A stretch of 64,000 bases of DNA, from positions 38,586,701-38,650,700 of the forward strand of contig OW799235.1 in assembly GCA_941918925.1 (NCBI GenBank), in the 5' to 3' direction. Below the pieces are notes generated by a model, which was given only the letters and a program-made list of their open reading frames with translations, was not told the DNA's origin and did not search any database. Positions 1-11,636 of this stretch are shown piece after piece. The stretch comes from Phyto melanocephala (Eukaryota > Arthropoda > Insecta > Diptera > Rhinophoridae). Both the position numbers and the translations under genes were made by a program. Positions within the stretch are counted from its first letter, which is position 1, and each line of letters starts with the position of its first letter.

Positions 1-249
1 AGATAAGCGCTCAATCAAGGCGAATTCATTATTATGTGGTGTTGACAACGCAGCTGATCTACTTTTTTATTTGCAAAAATGATGATTGGATTGTCAAATA
101 TGATTTATGTTTACATAGATTACTGTAGTTTTTGACACATCGACAGTCGAAAGCAACAATAAAAAACCATGTTGTTTTTTTAATGTTGTATTTGTTGTAG
201 AATAACCACCACCTGATAAATAAATTCGCTTTGCGCTCAACCTATAAAA

Positions 250-490
250 GAGCATAAAATCTAAAATGACGTTTGAATTTTTCATCAATATGGGTATCAA
301 ATGGAAGGGCTTGAGTAGTAGAATACAGTAACTATGTAAAATTCAAAATCAAAGATGGAGTCGGAAATAATAAACAAAATAGCATATTGCATGAAATCAA
401 GACTAAGCTACGATGTGGTCATTACATGACGGTGGATGGTATTTATTATCAGATTCGGCACGGCCGAATTAAGCCCTCTTGTTTTTTCTG
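250..490 (+). repeat. 3' fragment of a mini-me-like element (family C)
   Basis: It matches the 3' third of the copies at 30446-31352 and 40265-41112: 'atatgggtatcaaatggaag', 'gtcggaaataataaa', then the hairpin ATTCGGCACGGCCGAAT and the CTCTTG-type end. The 5' part is missing. A separate motif at 16-29 (CAAGGCGAATTCAT) recurs as an inverted end at 2095-2165, so the first 60 bases probably belong to another repeat. Confidence 0.7.
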
Positions 491-653
491 GTATAACACA
501 GAAGAAAACAAAGATTGAATATGACTAAACTGTAAACATGTTGGATTTGGGGAAAAAAATTAAATAGCTAAAGATAAGTTAAAAAAATAAATAAATGCTC
601 ATTTTATTAAACGTGCTTCTTCTGGGATGTTCAATGCGAATACAAAGTAACTT

Positions 654-1127
654 TACGTCTTGACGAGCCATCGGTTTGTTTAGACTGGAACAAAACGTCG
701 GCAGAGCAACTGTTAAAAAATTGTTCATGTTCATTGATATGGCGAAAACGTATAAAGTATATTTTGTTGCTATTTTTATGTGTCGTCTCCTTATTCATAT
801 TCAAAATGCCTTACCTACGGTCTACACCAGCCATCGATTTGTTTGAACAACGAACAATTTTTTGTGCGCACATGAATTTGCCTGGTGTGGACCGCTGTTG
901 TCGATGTTTTGTTCTTGTTCAAACAGCGTTGTCAGAACATTTGTTCGAACAACGATGTCTGACATTAAAAGGCATTTTGAATATGAAAGAAAAAGACGAC
1001 ATATAAAAATACCAACAAAATACTCTTTATACGTTTTCTCCATATCAAAGAACATGAACAATTTTTTGACAGTTGCTCTGCCGACGTTTTGTTATAGTCT
1101 AAACAAATCGATGGCTCGTCAAGACGT
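654..1127. repeat. Large foldback element with about 158-nt arms and inner palindromes
   Basis: Bases 654-811 are an inverted copy of 970-1127 with few mismatches (for example TACGTCTTGACGAGCC against GGCTCGTCAAGACGTA). The 158-nt centre holds a second inverted pair, CGGTCTACACCAGCC at about 819 against GCCTGGTGTGGACCG at about 879, and short self-complementary pieces around TTGTTCGAACAA. No transposase is recognisable and no target duplication was identified. Either a foldback/MITE element or a hairpin-RNA locus would look like this. Short open frames in it are side effects of the repeat. Confidence 0.8.
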
Positions 1128-1177
1128 AGTAATTTTGCTGTAGAAATTTGCTGTATTAGTGAGGCTGATGATTGTAC

Positions 1178-1288
1178 CATGCTTTATACGTTTTCTCCAT
1201 ATCAAAGAACATGAACAATTTTTTGACAGTTGCTCTGCCGACGTTTTGTTCTAGTCTGAACAAATCGATGGCTCGTCTAGACGTAAAG
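1178..1288. repeat. Third, direct copy of the foldback outer arm
   Basis: About 110 nt repeat the right arm of the foldback at 654-1127, from 'tttatacgttttctccatat' through the GGCTCGTC..GACGTA end, in the same orientation and after a spacer of about 50 bases. This makes a right-arm, spacer, right-arm arrangement. It could be a remnant of a second palindromic copy or a tandem duplication. Confidence 0.8.
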
Positions 1289-1400
1289 ACACCTTTACTA
1301 TTAATATACTACTTAATACAGGCCTGCAGTACTTCATTCACTTCTTTAAATAACAATAAGTTCCCCTAATAATGTGATACAATTCACACAGAGCGCACAC

Positions 1401-2070
1401 CAAGGCATATCCATAAGGTATATGCAACGGCGAATTGATACAACAAAGCAACTTTTCATGGGATGTTTTATGTCAAGGCCAATTCGTATATCAGGGATGG
1501 AAAAGTTGTTTTTACATATTAAATATAATAAAATTTGATGAAAAACAAAATATAAATTTTTTAAACACATTATTAATGACGCAAAAGCAAAAAATATACA
1601 TAAATTAAGCACATTTATTGTCAAAAAAGTACACTCAAGTTAATTGTTTAATACCGAAACCAAAATCACATTTCCTATCCCTGCATTAATAAATGAAATC
1701 AAAGCGAATTCAACCAATTTTGACAAAATGTTTCACAAGGCATATCCATAAGGTATATGCAACGGCGAATTGATACAACAAAGCAACTTTTCATGGGATG
1801 TTTTATGTCAAGGCCAATTCGTATATCAGGGATGGAAAGGTTGTTTTTACATATTAAATATAATAAAATTTGATTAAAAACAGAATATAAATTTTTTAAA
1901 CACATTATTAATGACGCAAAAGCAAAAAATATACATAAATTAAGCACATTTATTGTCAAAAAAGTACACTCAAGTTAATTGTTTAATACCGAAACCAAAA
2001 TCACATTTCCTATCCCTGCATTAATAAATGAAATCAAAGCGAATTCAACCAATTTTGACAAAATGTTTCA
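1401..2070. repeat. 335-bp tandem duplication
   Basis: Two near-identical units, 1401-1735 and 1736-2070, start with CAAGGCATATCCATAAGG and end with AAATGTTTCA. A diverged piece of the same repeat (CAACGGCGAATTGATA) lies at 16497-16560 just 3' of the host gene, so the unit derives from a dispersed element. Minus-strand open frames of 86-92 codons in the two units are duplicated non-coding sequence. Confidence 0.85.
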
Positions 2071-2165
2071 CAATCAGCTGGGCTGATAATTTCACCTGTA
2101 TGAATTCGCCTTGATGTTTCACAATCAGCTGGGCTGATAATTTCACCTGTATGAATTCGCCTTGG
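2064..2165. repeat. 51-bp tandem repeat, two units
   Basis: Units at 2064-2114 and 2115-2165 are essentially identical. Each runs from TGTTTCACAATCAGCTGGG to ATGAATTCGCCTTG. The unit end is the inverse of CAAGGCGAATTCAT at position 16, suggesting the terminal sequence of one element. Bases 2166-2820 show nothing recognisable. Confidence 0.8.
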
Positions 2166-2820
2166 CGCACACCATATGAAGACAGCAAATGAGACAGAGA
2201 AAAACATTATTCAATAACCATGTATTCACTTAGTATAAGAATTTATAAATTTATCGAGTAATAACTTTTTATTTGCGTAGTTTTCTTTCATGTTTGTTGC
2301 ATGTACCACTGAAACCGGTGGATATTTTTTGTCATTGTAAAGCAAAACTGGTTTTGAGCTAGTCTTGGATAAATCAATAAAAAATCGCCATTATTCAGAA
2401 CTTTCAGTCCCGTAAAAGTCCCTCGGCATTTCATTTATCATTTTCAGCTACGTGAACTTCATCGATTTTTCTGAAACTTTGCACACATATTGAGCTGTCA
2501 TGACTATACAGTTTCGTGATTAGAAAAGTGGGCACTTGATATTCAATTAAAATTCAGAATGCATTTTTGTTCATTAATTGGCGTAGCAACGCGTGCTGGG
2601 CTTGGCTAGTAAATAATAAATAGCACAGTTTTAAGTAAAAGTTGTTTACGTTAGGTCCCCACGTAGCAATTTTTATTACAAAGCATAAGCAAAAACGTAG
2701 GCAGAATAACGACACTTTATTGCTAAAGTATGTATATTTGAATTGGGTGGAGAACACGACACAAGTAATCTGTATGTCTATATATGTACATATATAAAAA
2801 TTACTTGTATGTACGTGATC

Positions 2821-3105
2821 GATAAACTCAAAAACTACTGTACCGATTTTTACCCAATTTAATATGCATACTCTATTGGTCGTGAGGAGTGTTTTTGTGT
2901 AGTTTGAAGTTCGTCCGACAGACGGCGCAATATTAAGTTTTTTTTTTTGTGTTTTTGCACCGTAACTCAAGAAGTACTGCACCGATTTTGACCAAACTTT
3001 ATATGCATGCTGTATAGGCCGTGAGGAGTGTTTCTGTATAGTTTAAAGTTCGTCCGACAGATGGCGTAATATTTATTTTTTTTGTGTTTTGCCCGATAGA
3101 GACTA
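2821..3105. repeat. About 140-bp tandem repeat, two units
   Basis: Units begin at about 2821 and 2961. Both hold ACT(A/C)AA.A(A/G)(C/T)TACTG, CGATTTT..CCAA, GTGAGGAGTGTTT and GTTCGTCCGACAGA.GGCG followed by a T run. The wording resembles sequences repeated in other fly elements. It is non-coding, and open frames across it are accidental. Confidence 0.75.
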
Positions 3106-3125
3106 GCGCTAGTTTGTTTATAAGT

Positions 3126-3282
3126 TGCCTGTTCAACGATGTCGAAAGAAAACCAAAGCGAAACTTCATTCGTACAAATATATTGAAAACAACAACAAAA
3201 ACTTAAAATTTGTTTTTGTTTTCAACGTATTTGTACGAATGAAAGTTCGCTTGGGTTTTCTTTCGACATCGTTGAACAGGCA
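3126..3282. repeat. 157-bp foldback with almost no loop
   Basis: Starts TGCCTGTTCAACGATGTCG and ends with its inverse, CGACATCGTTGAACAGGCA; the arms pair over about 75 nt around a loop of a few bases. The inner part (ATTGAAAACAA.. / TTGTTTTCAA) resembles the foldback at 45868-45978. It is probably a MITE; no clear target duplication is visible. Bases 3283-3745 hold nothing recognisable. Confidence 0.85.
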
Positions 3283-3753
3283 GAAAATTTTATATTTTTC
3301 TTTAATATCTCACTCTAAATTATTATCAGGTAAAATTATTTTAATATTCTTTTTTTTCTGTTTAATGAAAATAAAACGATTTTAAAAGCATATTGCGGCA
3401 ATAATTGCTCAAACAATCAGCAAAGCAATGATTGCGGAGCAAATTGATATATATGGCAATTTGCTGTCAACATGTCGCAATTTCTATGGACGTAGTCAAA
3501 TTTGACCATTCAAGCAATAAATATTAATACTTGGAGACGCCGGGTTATAAAAAGCCTGGTATCAACTTACAAGTTATATGAAATGTTAAAACGAACACTA
3601 TAGCGTCTTTTAAACAAAAGAACCTCAGTGGTTGTTTAGAAAATGTATTATTATTTTTAATTTTTGACGTTCTGCATTTTTTATCAAATGACCGAGTCAG
3701 TTCTTGTCAATAAATTTAACATTTTAAAGTTTAAGTTTTTATGTTCTAGTGGG

Positions 3754-4839
3754 CATAGCTGCCAGATAAAATAGGGGCAAAATCGTCTAATATGGGGAAA
3801 AAATCGTCAAAATCGTCACATAGTTTACTCAAATCGTCATAAAAACGTCAAAATAAAAAACGCATTTTTCAAAACAAAACATTTTTTATTTAATGCATAA
3901 CATAACAAACTTTTTAAATCCAGAGAGATCAATGATTTTATTAGACCATTTTAAGTTAAGAACATGACAATAAATATAATACAATTTAGAATTAATTTCG
4001 AAAAATAAATATTAATATGTATATAAATACAAAAAATAATAAATAATGAATTGGCTGCATCTAATTCAGACTAATTGACAAATAATTATAATCATTTCCT
4101 TCTAAAGTTTCTACCGATTAAGGTAGCTTTAGGCAAGCGTAAGACGAGCACAACGCCAAAATAAACTACATCGTTTCGCTTTTTAGCCCATAAACTTATT
4201 TCTGAATCTGCAAACCAGTCTTCCTTAATTTTCCTCTTCTTGTTCGTTACCTGTGAAAAAAAGCATTAAAATTTCATTTTAGCTACTACAAGGTTTTTAA
4301 AAAAAATGGATGAAATTTCTACTTACAGAGGAAGAGCTGCTAGAATTTTCATAATCTTGGTTTTCTATTGAAAATATAATGTTTTTTTTTAAGGTTTTAA
4401 TGTATAATTAAAAAGAACTTACCATTTTTTTGAAGTATTTAAGCATATTAATTTGTCTCTTAAATAATTTAAATAAATTTACTTAAAAAACTAAAATTGT
4501 TTTAAACGCATTTCCAAATTTATTTTTGTTCGTGTTTGTAGGTATCAGTTGATTAAATGTGACATATATTATGTTAAAAATGTACAAAGTGGAAAAATTA
4601 CCCACACAAACACATTAAAGAATGATCGATGTATCTCTTTCACTCTGTTCTATTATTAATAACATAAAAAACCGTTACAAATTATTTTTATTTAGTTTAA
4701 GGTTGATATAAAAGTAATGAAAAATGTTGCAAACTTGAATTCTTGAAAATCGTCAAAAACATAGCATAAATCGTCAACACTTAATTTTAGCACGTAAAAT
4801 CGTCAAAATGACGATAAATCGTCAAATCTGGCAGCTATG
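3754..4839. mobile_element. hAT-type non-autonomous transposon with 8-bp target duplication
   Basis: The ends CATAGCTGCCAGAT and ATCTGGCAGCTATG are perfect inverted repeats, flanked by identical 8-bp duplications CTAGTGGG at 3746-3753 and 4840-4847. Eight-bp duplications are the hallmark of hAT elements. Both subterminal zones carry many copies of AATCGTCA in either orientation, as expected for transposase binding sites. At 1,086 bp it is too short for an intact transposase. The exact duplication suggests a fairly recent insertion. Confidence 0.9.
4080..4371 (-). pseudogene. Remnant spliced 5' end of a hAT-type transposase gene
   Basis: Inside the hAT element, minus-strand exon-like pieces at 4364-4327 and 4250-about 4100 are bounded by AG and GTAAGT signals. 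They join in frame to read NQDYENSSSSSSVTNKKRKI and on through KEDWFADSEISLWAKK before diverging and stopping. A Ser run followed by basic residues and a W-x-W segment resembles the N-terminus of hAT or zinc-finger transposases, but no BED finger or catalytic core remains. It may still be spliced but cannot encode a transposase. Confidence 0.45.
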
Positions 4840-5397
4840 CTAGTGGGATATCTAAAAGGTAGATTTTTATTTCGAACATTTTGGATATTGTTTGTATGAG
4901 TTTTTGCAGCCTTTTCGCACAGACTTTTGGGACAACACTTGAAAACGATAGGTTATAATCGGACGAATACACATTTTGTAAATAAGTACCAGTGAATGAC
5001 TTTTGTTACTCATAAAGTATCATTAAAAAATATATTAAAAATAAGTGATTATTTTTTTTTGTAAAAGTAACTTAAAAATTGTAAATAACCATATACGCCG
5101 TAATATATTTAATAATATACTTTTATATAAACTACAATGCTTTTATTTCTTAACTGCCCGGTAGGGAACATTAAAAATTATTCACGTGACTCTGGTGCAA
5201 AAAATAGTTTGCTTTACTGTACTGATGTAGCAAAAATCTTGTTAAAGGTCGCTTCACACTATTCTACAAGTATTTAGATTTTCATTGGATTTTGTCAAAC
5301 AATATTACAATGATTTTTGGTTTGATTGTCAAAAAATCAAATAAGAAATTTTCTCGTTACAATTTGTGTCACACTATCACACTTGAAATGATATATA

Positions 5398-6009
5398 AGG
5401 TTCGTTCGAGTACTTTTACTGCACTTTGTAGTAAATGAGTAATTATTTAGTAAATTGAAAATTTTACTCTCAAAAAGAGAATTTGCCCAAAAAAGTATTC
5501 GAACAGACATTTGTAAAAATTCGTAAGATTGAAGCAACAGCTGCTGATGGCAAATAAATATTGTGTTGAAACAACTTTTTCGCTTTTGATATTTATTTCC
5601 TTTTCTATCGGTACTCGACAAATCAAACAAATTAAATTAATCAAATAAAAAAAATTAAAACATCTGTAGACATTGTTAACTAACTAACTTTATTTCACAA
5701 ACAATTTAAATTTAATAATATTTTAAGCTTTTGTTTGGATTTTTCTTTTTTTTTAATATTTTTTTCACAAATTGTATACTTTTTGTTTGCTTACTTTTGT
5801 TTGTTTACCTTTTGAATCATATGTTTTTTGGTTTTGCTAAATCTTACTGCAAGAAATTTCTGTAGTAAAAATTTGCAAATACTCAGTCAAGAACTGTCAC
5901 TTTTCTCTCTCTATTTGTGCTCTCATTTACTACAAATTTGTATAAACGAACGCAATTTCGTAAAATGCAGTAAAAATTTGTACAAATTTGTGAGTTCTCG
6001 AATGAACCT
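5398..6009. mobile_element. 612-bp MITE with AGGTTCGTTCGAG-type ends
   Basis: Left end AGGTTCGTTCGAG and right end CTCGAATGAACCT are inverted, flanked by ATA on both sides (possible 3-bp target duplication). Subterminal stretches such as TAGTAAATGAG are also inverted. Its ends resemble the MITE at 46021-47570 (GGGTACGTTCG), which also has a 3-bp duplication. It has no coding capacity; ORFs of 61-97 codons inside are meaningless. Bases 4848-5397 are unassigned. Confidence 0.7.
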
Positions 6010-6539
6010 ATAGTCTGTGTAGTATAGAAATAGCTGTTTTTTTCGATCAGAGATGGACAATATAATACTGTACTTTATAATCTGTAAAAAAAGATTTTTA
6101 TCCTTAAAATCTAAGCCAGTCGTTATACGTCTTAGCTGGGTATTACTTTTTTAATATCTTATCTGTAATAAACGGGCAGATCAGTCTGTAAAAGTTTTAT
6201 ACTGCCCTCTTTATTGTTATACGGTGTTTGATTTATTTAAAAAAACTCTGCTGTTGCTGACTTTACTAGTCGATATTTCATAAGCGAATGTCTTTATTTT
6301 CAAAAAGAATTGTATTAAAATTTTACAAAAGAAAAATCCATAAAATAATACCGCCAATCCTTTTATATGAGTGCAATCTTTAATTGAGTTGTATTGACAA
6401 AACAAAACACAAAATAGCATTATAAAGCAATAAAAAAGGTTTTCCAATAAGAGTAATATGATTTCTTAAAAAAAAAAACACACATATTGTTAAGGATATT
6501 CAAAAGTTTATTATTTAATTTGAAGTAAAAGCGATACAA

Positions 6540-6650
6540 TTAAGTTCTAAATAAAATGTCATTCAAATGGCCTCCACGACTTCTCTTGCAGGAACGAATT
6601 CGATGAACCCAATTGTCGAGCACTTTTCCCACTTTTTTGTAATACAAATC
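6540..6650 (-). pseudogene. C-terminal relic of a mariner-like transposase
   Basis: The minus strand reads DLYYKKVGKVLDNWVHRIRS and then CKRSRGGHLNDILFRT before TAA. The NW-R-R-C-R-RG-HL-DI-F pattern is the usual C-terminus of mariner transposases and resembles the ends encoded at 21600-21690 and 32900-32990. No catalytic part is present. The surroundings (6010-8320) show no other gene; 7117-7168 holds a short direct repeat of the palindrome CTCTCAGAGAG. Confidence 0.65.
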
Positions 6651-8329
6651 TGTAAGGACAAGTTATACATAGAACGGTTAAATAAATCCTAATTATTTTG
6701 TAATAAAAAAAATGTTTTTTATAATAATATTTAAATTTAATATAATTTTCAGTTAGAATTTAATTTTTAATACTTCATAGTCTAAAATTTTTTTAAAAAA
6801 ATTTATATTGATAACTTTTATTTTCCATACCTGATTTTGCTTATGTGCTTCTGTAAAAATACAACTTTGATAGAAAAAAAACTTAAAAATAATAAAAGAG
6901 CTATTCGATTGTAAAATTTCTATTCGTATTTTTGACATTTCATAACATATTGGGACAATTCAAAGTGGTTGCATATCAGTCATATTTGTACTATTTCATA
7001 TTATTTTATGCATGCATAAAATTTTTGTTAGTAATTTCCATAAAAAAAAAATAATATGACTTTACACATTTGTTTCCTATGTATAAGAAATTGTTAACGT
7101 TATACTTTTAACCATACTGTCTCTCAGAGAGAATTTCTTCGCTTTTCACCTCTCAGAGAGAATATTTTCTATTTTCTTCTTTCCTGTATACATACAATCA
7201 TGGTACAATCATCAGGTAACCGCAGTTCTGCAACAACAAAATCCTAAATGTATTTTGTTGCTGGAAAACGACGACTTAAATGTCAAAAAGCAAATGTGTG
7301 TGCGTGTTTTTTTGGCGGTAGAATATATACGTACACAAAATATACACATACATACACAAAATTTGACATCTAAGTTAAACTTTAAGGTAGAGAAAAAAAT
7401 AATCAGCTGTTTTAGTGAGGCTACCTGATAATTTTACCATGCATACAATTTTTAACAGCGTCATCTCTTTGTCTTCTTTCTTGTATTAAATACATAATTT
7501 GTTAACAAAAGGTGTTCAAAGTCACTAGTCATATTAATATGAATTATATGACATAGTACAATATGAGAGGCTACTTTGAATTGGCCCATTGTATTCATTA
7601 TTATACTTTCTCATTTTATTTCAGTTTATGACAAGTCGTAATACTCAGTATAATAGTGTAAAGCCACCTTAACAGAAAGGGAGATGGCATTTCCATTGAG
7701 GAATTGGTGGAAATATTTTGAATTCAGCTTACCGTAGTAATCTGGTTGATGTAATTGCTGGCAACTTGTTGTTTTGATGAATTGTTATTAGTGACAAGTT
7801 GAAATTCCCTTCCGTAAAGTTACGTAAACAAGTGATTAATCGTAAATATTATCACTAATGCTTCGCGATCTAACTAGATATAATTTTTTCAGTAGTTTTT
7901 AACGATCTTGATGCTTATGCAACTGGCGTATCCCTGCAGGACTAGATTCTCAAGCAACTATGACCGGAAGTTCTGGATTGAAAGGTACATAGGTACTTGG
8001 TCACTGGAGATAATGTTTTTAAGTTTTAAAAACGCAGCATCAGAATTTGACAACCTTCTGTTGACGTAACGGGTACGTTTTTGAAGACAATGCTGGTATA
8101 AATCAAGAGTAGTATGTTACCATGCCTAAAAATCTTCGTTCATCATTTACTGTAGCAGGGTGAGGCTTATTGATATTTTGTAGGTGATTTCGAAATTGTG
8201 TTGTCCTAGATATTCAACTTGTGTTTAAGAAATGTGCATTTGTTCTTATTTACATGTAAATCATAGGATTTACATGCACTCGATCAAACTCTGCTTAGAC
8301 TCAGCTTGTGTGGCTCCATGCACAATAAT

Positions 8330-9900
8330 ATAATCGAAGTATGACGTACCTAAATTCTGAATCCGATGATGACTTAATAAAAAGTAATCTGCTTGCTGAC
8401 TTTTGTTCTACTACTTATTTTGACGCTAAATTCGTTAAATCAAAACCCTATCCACTAATCTTGATGAATCAACGGTTTTCATCAGTTTAAAAAATCTCAA
8501 ATTTTCTTATAAATGTGGCCGAGTAGCTTATTAAATGTGCTGAGGCTTTCGTTTATCCTCTTACAATACTTTTCAATATGTCAATAAAATCCGGTTATTA
8601 CTAAACTCAGCACAAATCTGTCGAAGTTTACTACGCTTATAAATCGTGGTTTTATTGAGCAAAAGCAAACTGATGTTATTTACACTGACTTAAGGAGCTA
8701 ATACACGGCATGTTTTTTACGTCTGACTTGTCAAATTCTCCACTGCTAATACAAACATGTCGTGTGTTACCTTTAAAACATTACTTTTGTAAAAATACAT
8801 GTGTTGAGACATCTGACAAAATTTTAATTAGAGTGCGCTCTATTTTCTTCTGTAAAAACATGTGACATCAGTCGTTGGCAGAAATCTCTGCTGCTGCAAA
8901 GCAGTCAGCGTAAAAGCACAATTTTGACAGACATGTAGATTTACTATGTCTCACAAATTTTAAAGTCAGATGTAAAAAACATGCCGTGTATTATAGCCTT
9001 TAAGAAAAGCCTTTGATAAAGCTAACCATAAACTTCTTTTTCTAATGGGATTTGCACAGAACTCCCTTAAGTGGATTTATTCGGTAAATAGAAATCAAAA
9101 TGTTCGTTTTAAAAATATTATCTTTAAACCAATAGCTTTCACAGGGAAGTCTTGGTCCATTGCTGTTTTCCTTATTTATTAATGATCTACCAAATACTAT
9201 AAAATTCTCAAATGTTATTATGTATGTATGCTGACGACGTAAAAATATTCCTAAGTTATAATAATTACGCCATATACATAGAAGCTTTTAATTTATAGTG
9301 TAGACTTAACTTAATGGAGCTGAACCCTGAAAAATGCAAATATATGCGTTTCTTTCGTAGATGTTATATTAAAGTTAATTATGTTTTAAATGGTTATACG
9401 TTAAATAGACTGGAATCCGTCTCCGATCTTGGAATCTTATTAGATGCTAAACTAAAGCATATCTCTTTAACTGTTAATAAAGCACGTGCTGTCCTTGGAT
9501 TCATAAAACGTTGGGCAAAAGAGTTTACAGATGCATATAAAACAATACATTTGTATATTTCTCTTGTCAAGCCTATTCTTGAGTATGGTTCAATAATTTA
9601 GGATCCAACTTACAATGTTTACATTAATAGCATTGAATCTGTTCAAAAACAGTTTCTGTTACTTTATCTTCGTGGCTTACAGTGGAATTCGTTTAACCTG
9701 GCGCCATATACTAGTAGACTTGCGCTAGTGAAGCTGCCAATTTTAAAAAGTCGAAGAACAATGCTAAATGTTACGTTTGTTCTAAATTTAATTAAAGGAT
9801 GTATGTATATGCTCTGATTTCCTAATAGCGAATATCTTTTTTAATGTACCATCCCGTTCTACACGTCATTTTTGTCCGCTTTCAGTCAAAGTTTTAACTA
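8330..9900 (+). pseudogene. Non-LTR retrotransposon relic (reverse transcriptase part)
   Basis: Degenerate frames spell the pre-RT region (NSDDDLIKSNLLADFCSTTY), the RT segments YTDL/KAFDKANHKLLF, FINDLPNTIKFS and YADDVKIF, and from 9314 an open stretch (MELNPEKCKYMRFF to VKPILEYGSII). It then crosses a stop into DPTYNVYINSIESVQKQFL and LKSRRTMLNV. Stops, frameshifts and a MITE at 8694-8999 break it. The same family recurs at 24540-27130 and 46388-47350. The clade is unassigned (Jockey/CR1-like RT). Confidence 0.8.
8694..8999. mobile_element. 306-bp MITE inserted in the LINE relic, TTAA flanks
   Basis: The ends share the inverted core TAATACACGGCATGTTTTTTAC over about 30 nt. TTAA sits on both sides (8690-8693 and 9000-9003), the target type of piggyBac elements. 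The flanks rejoin the RT reading 'YTDL|KKAFDKANH', showing that insertion followed LINE arrival. No coding capacity. Confidence 0.75.
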
Positions 9901-10083
9901 AAACCATCTTGTTGAAAAACATGTGACATATGTATAATGCAACTGCATAATTGCAGAAAATTGCTTTAGCGACATCTTAAGCTAAAGGCAAACATTAAAA
10001 AATTTGCGGTAATAACGTGCAAAAAATAATACAGAAAAAGCAAATGTTGGTAAATGTCGTACTATCTCAATGATATGTATATG

Positions 10084-11120
10084 AAACAAGTAAGAGCACT
10101 ATATTCGGCTGTGCCGAATCTTTTGTACCCACCACCAATTTGATGTACTTTTATAGCACAGAATTTATTATTTTACTATTATTAATTGCTATTGAATAAT
10201 CTCTTTATACTGAAATATGTATCACTTTCTGTGTATAACTTCGATATGCTTTAAAATATTTTCGTAAGTTTAGTCTTTCAATGAAAGTGGGCGTTAAAGT
10301 AGGCGTGTCAATATAGTTTCTGCTAATAAATAAAACAGATATTTCAATATATTTAGTCCTTTATTCTTTTTTTTTTTAATTTTTTATTTTATATACTTAT
10401 TCATTTTATCAATATCATTAACAGAGTTTTGAGAATTTACATATAGTTTTACAACAATTAACATCTGATTAATTAAATAAAGAAACTACTAATATCACAG
10501 ATTTAAGGAAAAGTTGTTCATAAAAAACCTCGCATTAACTTAGAAGTTATAAGAGATTTTAAAACAATCACTGAAATCGGTCCTTTATTCTTCCACAACT
10601 TTGTCCATAGAGAAATTATATAAAGTTAAAATAAAGGTGTTTATGGGAGGTAGCCGTTAAATAGGGAGTGTCATCTTCAATTTCTGGCATAACAGTGATA
10701 TTGACGAGAAAGCTATATGTGCAGAATTTCATCATCATACTTCTAATTCTGTTGGTCTTATAAGCTTTTAAATTTCATTGACTGTTGGTTACGTGAAAAA
10801 TGGGCGTTTAAGTAGGCGTGACAAAGTAGTATCTGCTAATAAATTTAACACAGATGTTTCAATATAGAGTCCTTATTCTTCCAAAATCTTTATTCATAGA
10901 GAAATTATATGAATTTAAGATAAAGCGTTATATGGGAGGTAGGCGTACCAGATTTATTTACCGTTAAATCAAAGCCTCTGACCAAGAAGCAATGTTTGCA
11001 AAATTTCAGAAGCGTACATCTAGTTTTGTCAGTTATATTAGATTTTAAACTTTAAATATACAGAAAAATGCAGTGTGCGGTATAAATTTTCGTACATTTT
11101 GATCTATAACTCCTTTCCTA
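10084..11120 (-). repeat. Mini-me-like family A copy, 3' two-thirds
   Basis: Begins with the family's 3' hairpin in reverse (AACAAGTAAGAGC, ATTCGGCTGTGCCGAAT, ATACCCACCACCAATTT). It includes 'tgtatcactttctgtgtata', the intact target of the mariner found in other copies, and runs to the 'cgtacattttgatctataac' block. An unrelated AT-rich segment (about 10375-10555) interrupts it. The (GTCY)n block and 5' palindrome are absent. Bases 11120-12000 otherwise show nothing but the repeat at 11576-11636. Confidence 0.8.
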
Positions 11121-11575
11121 AAACAAAACAATACATGATTTCGGGACTCAATTCTGATAATTGCTTATGAAAGTAGACCCAAAAATAAGAACTTCTGCAT
11201 CATTAGTTTGGTCACGGTACATTAAATAATTTAAAAATTAATTTGAAGGTATTTAGTAAGTATCGTATAGGGGAATTTGTCACGTTAAAGGCTCTTTTCT
11301 TTGTCATAACTTACCCCTTAAAATTCTAATATATATATATTATCAAATTAAATATTAAAATATTAAATAAAATGACATTTTAAAGAACACAAAAATCAAA
11401 TCTACAATATATCTGTTGCAAAAAGAAAAAAACTGCTTAAGTCGACATAAGCTAAAATTGCGATAATCACATCATTGTAATCCCTGCATCAAATTGATTT
11501 CTTCGCTGGTTCCAATATATTCCACACAAGCACACCTCGATAAAAAATTTAATGCAATACCATCAAAAATAAAAT

Positions 11576-11636
11576 ATATGAGAAATTTAGTATAAAAATG
11601 AACTTGAGCCAGAATAAAAATAATATAATCTTTAAG
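11576..11636. repeat. 60-bp fragment duplicated at 12145-12208
   Basis: The segment running from 'aaaatatatgagaaatttag' to 'aataatataatctttaa' is nearly identical to the start of the LINE tail at 12145-12208. Inverted versions of part of it (TTGGCTCAAGTTCATTTT) appear near 43500 and 33700. It marks scattered pieces of one repeat family. Confidence 0.7.

Noticed and set aside
734..1369. Several 65-93 codon frames on both strands
   Set aside because: All lie in the palindrome at 654-1127 and its third arm; the same peptides appear on both strands because of the inverted repeat.
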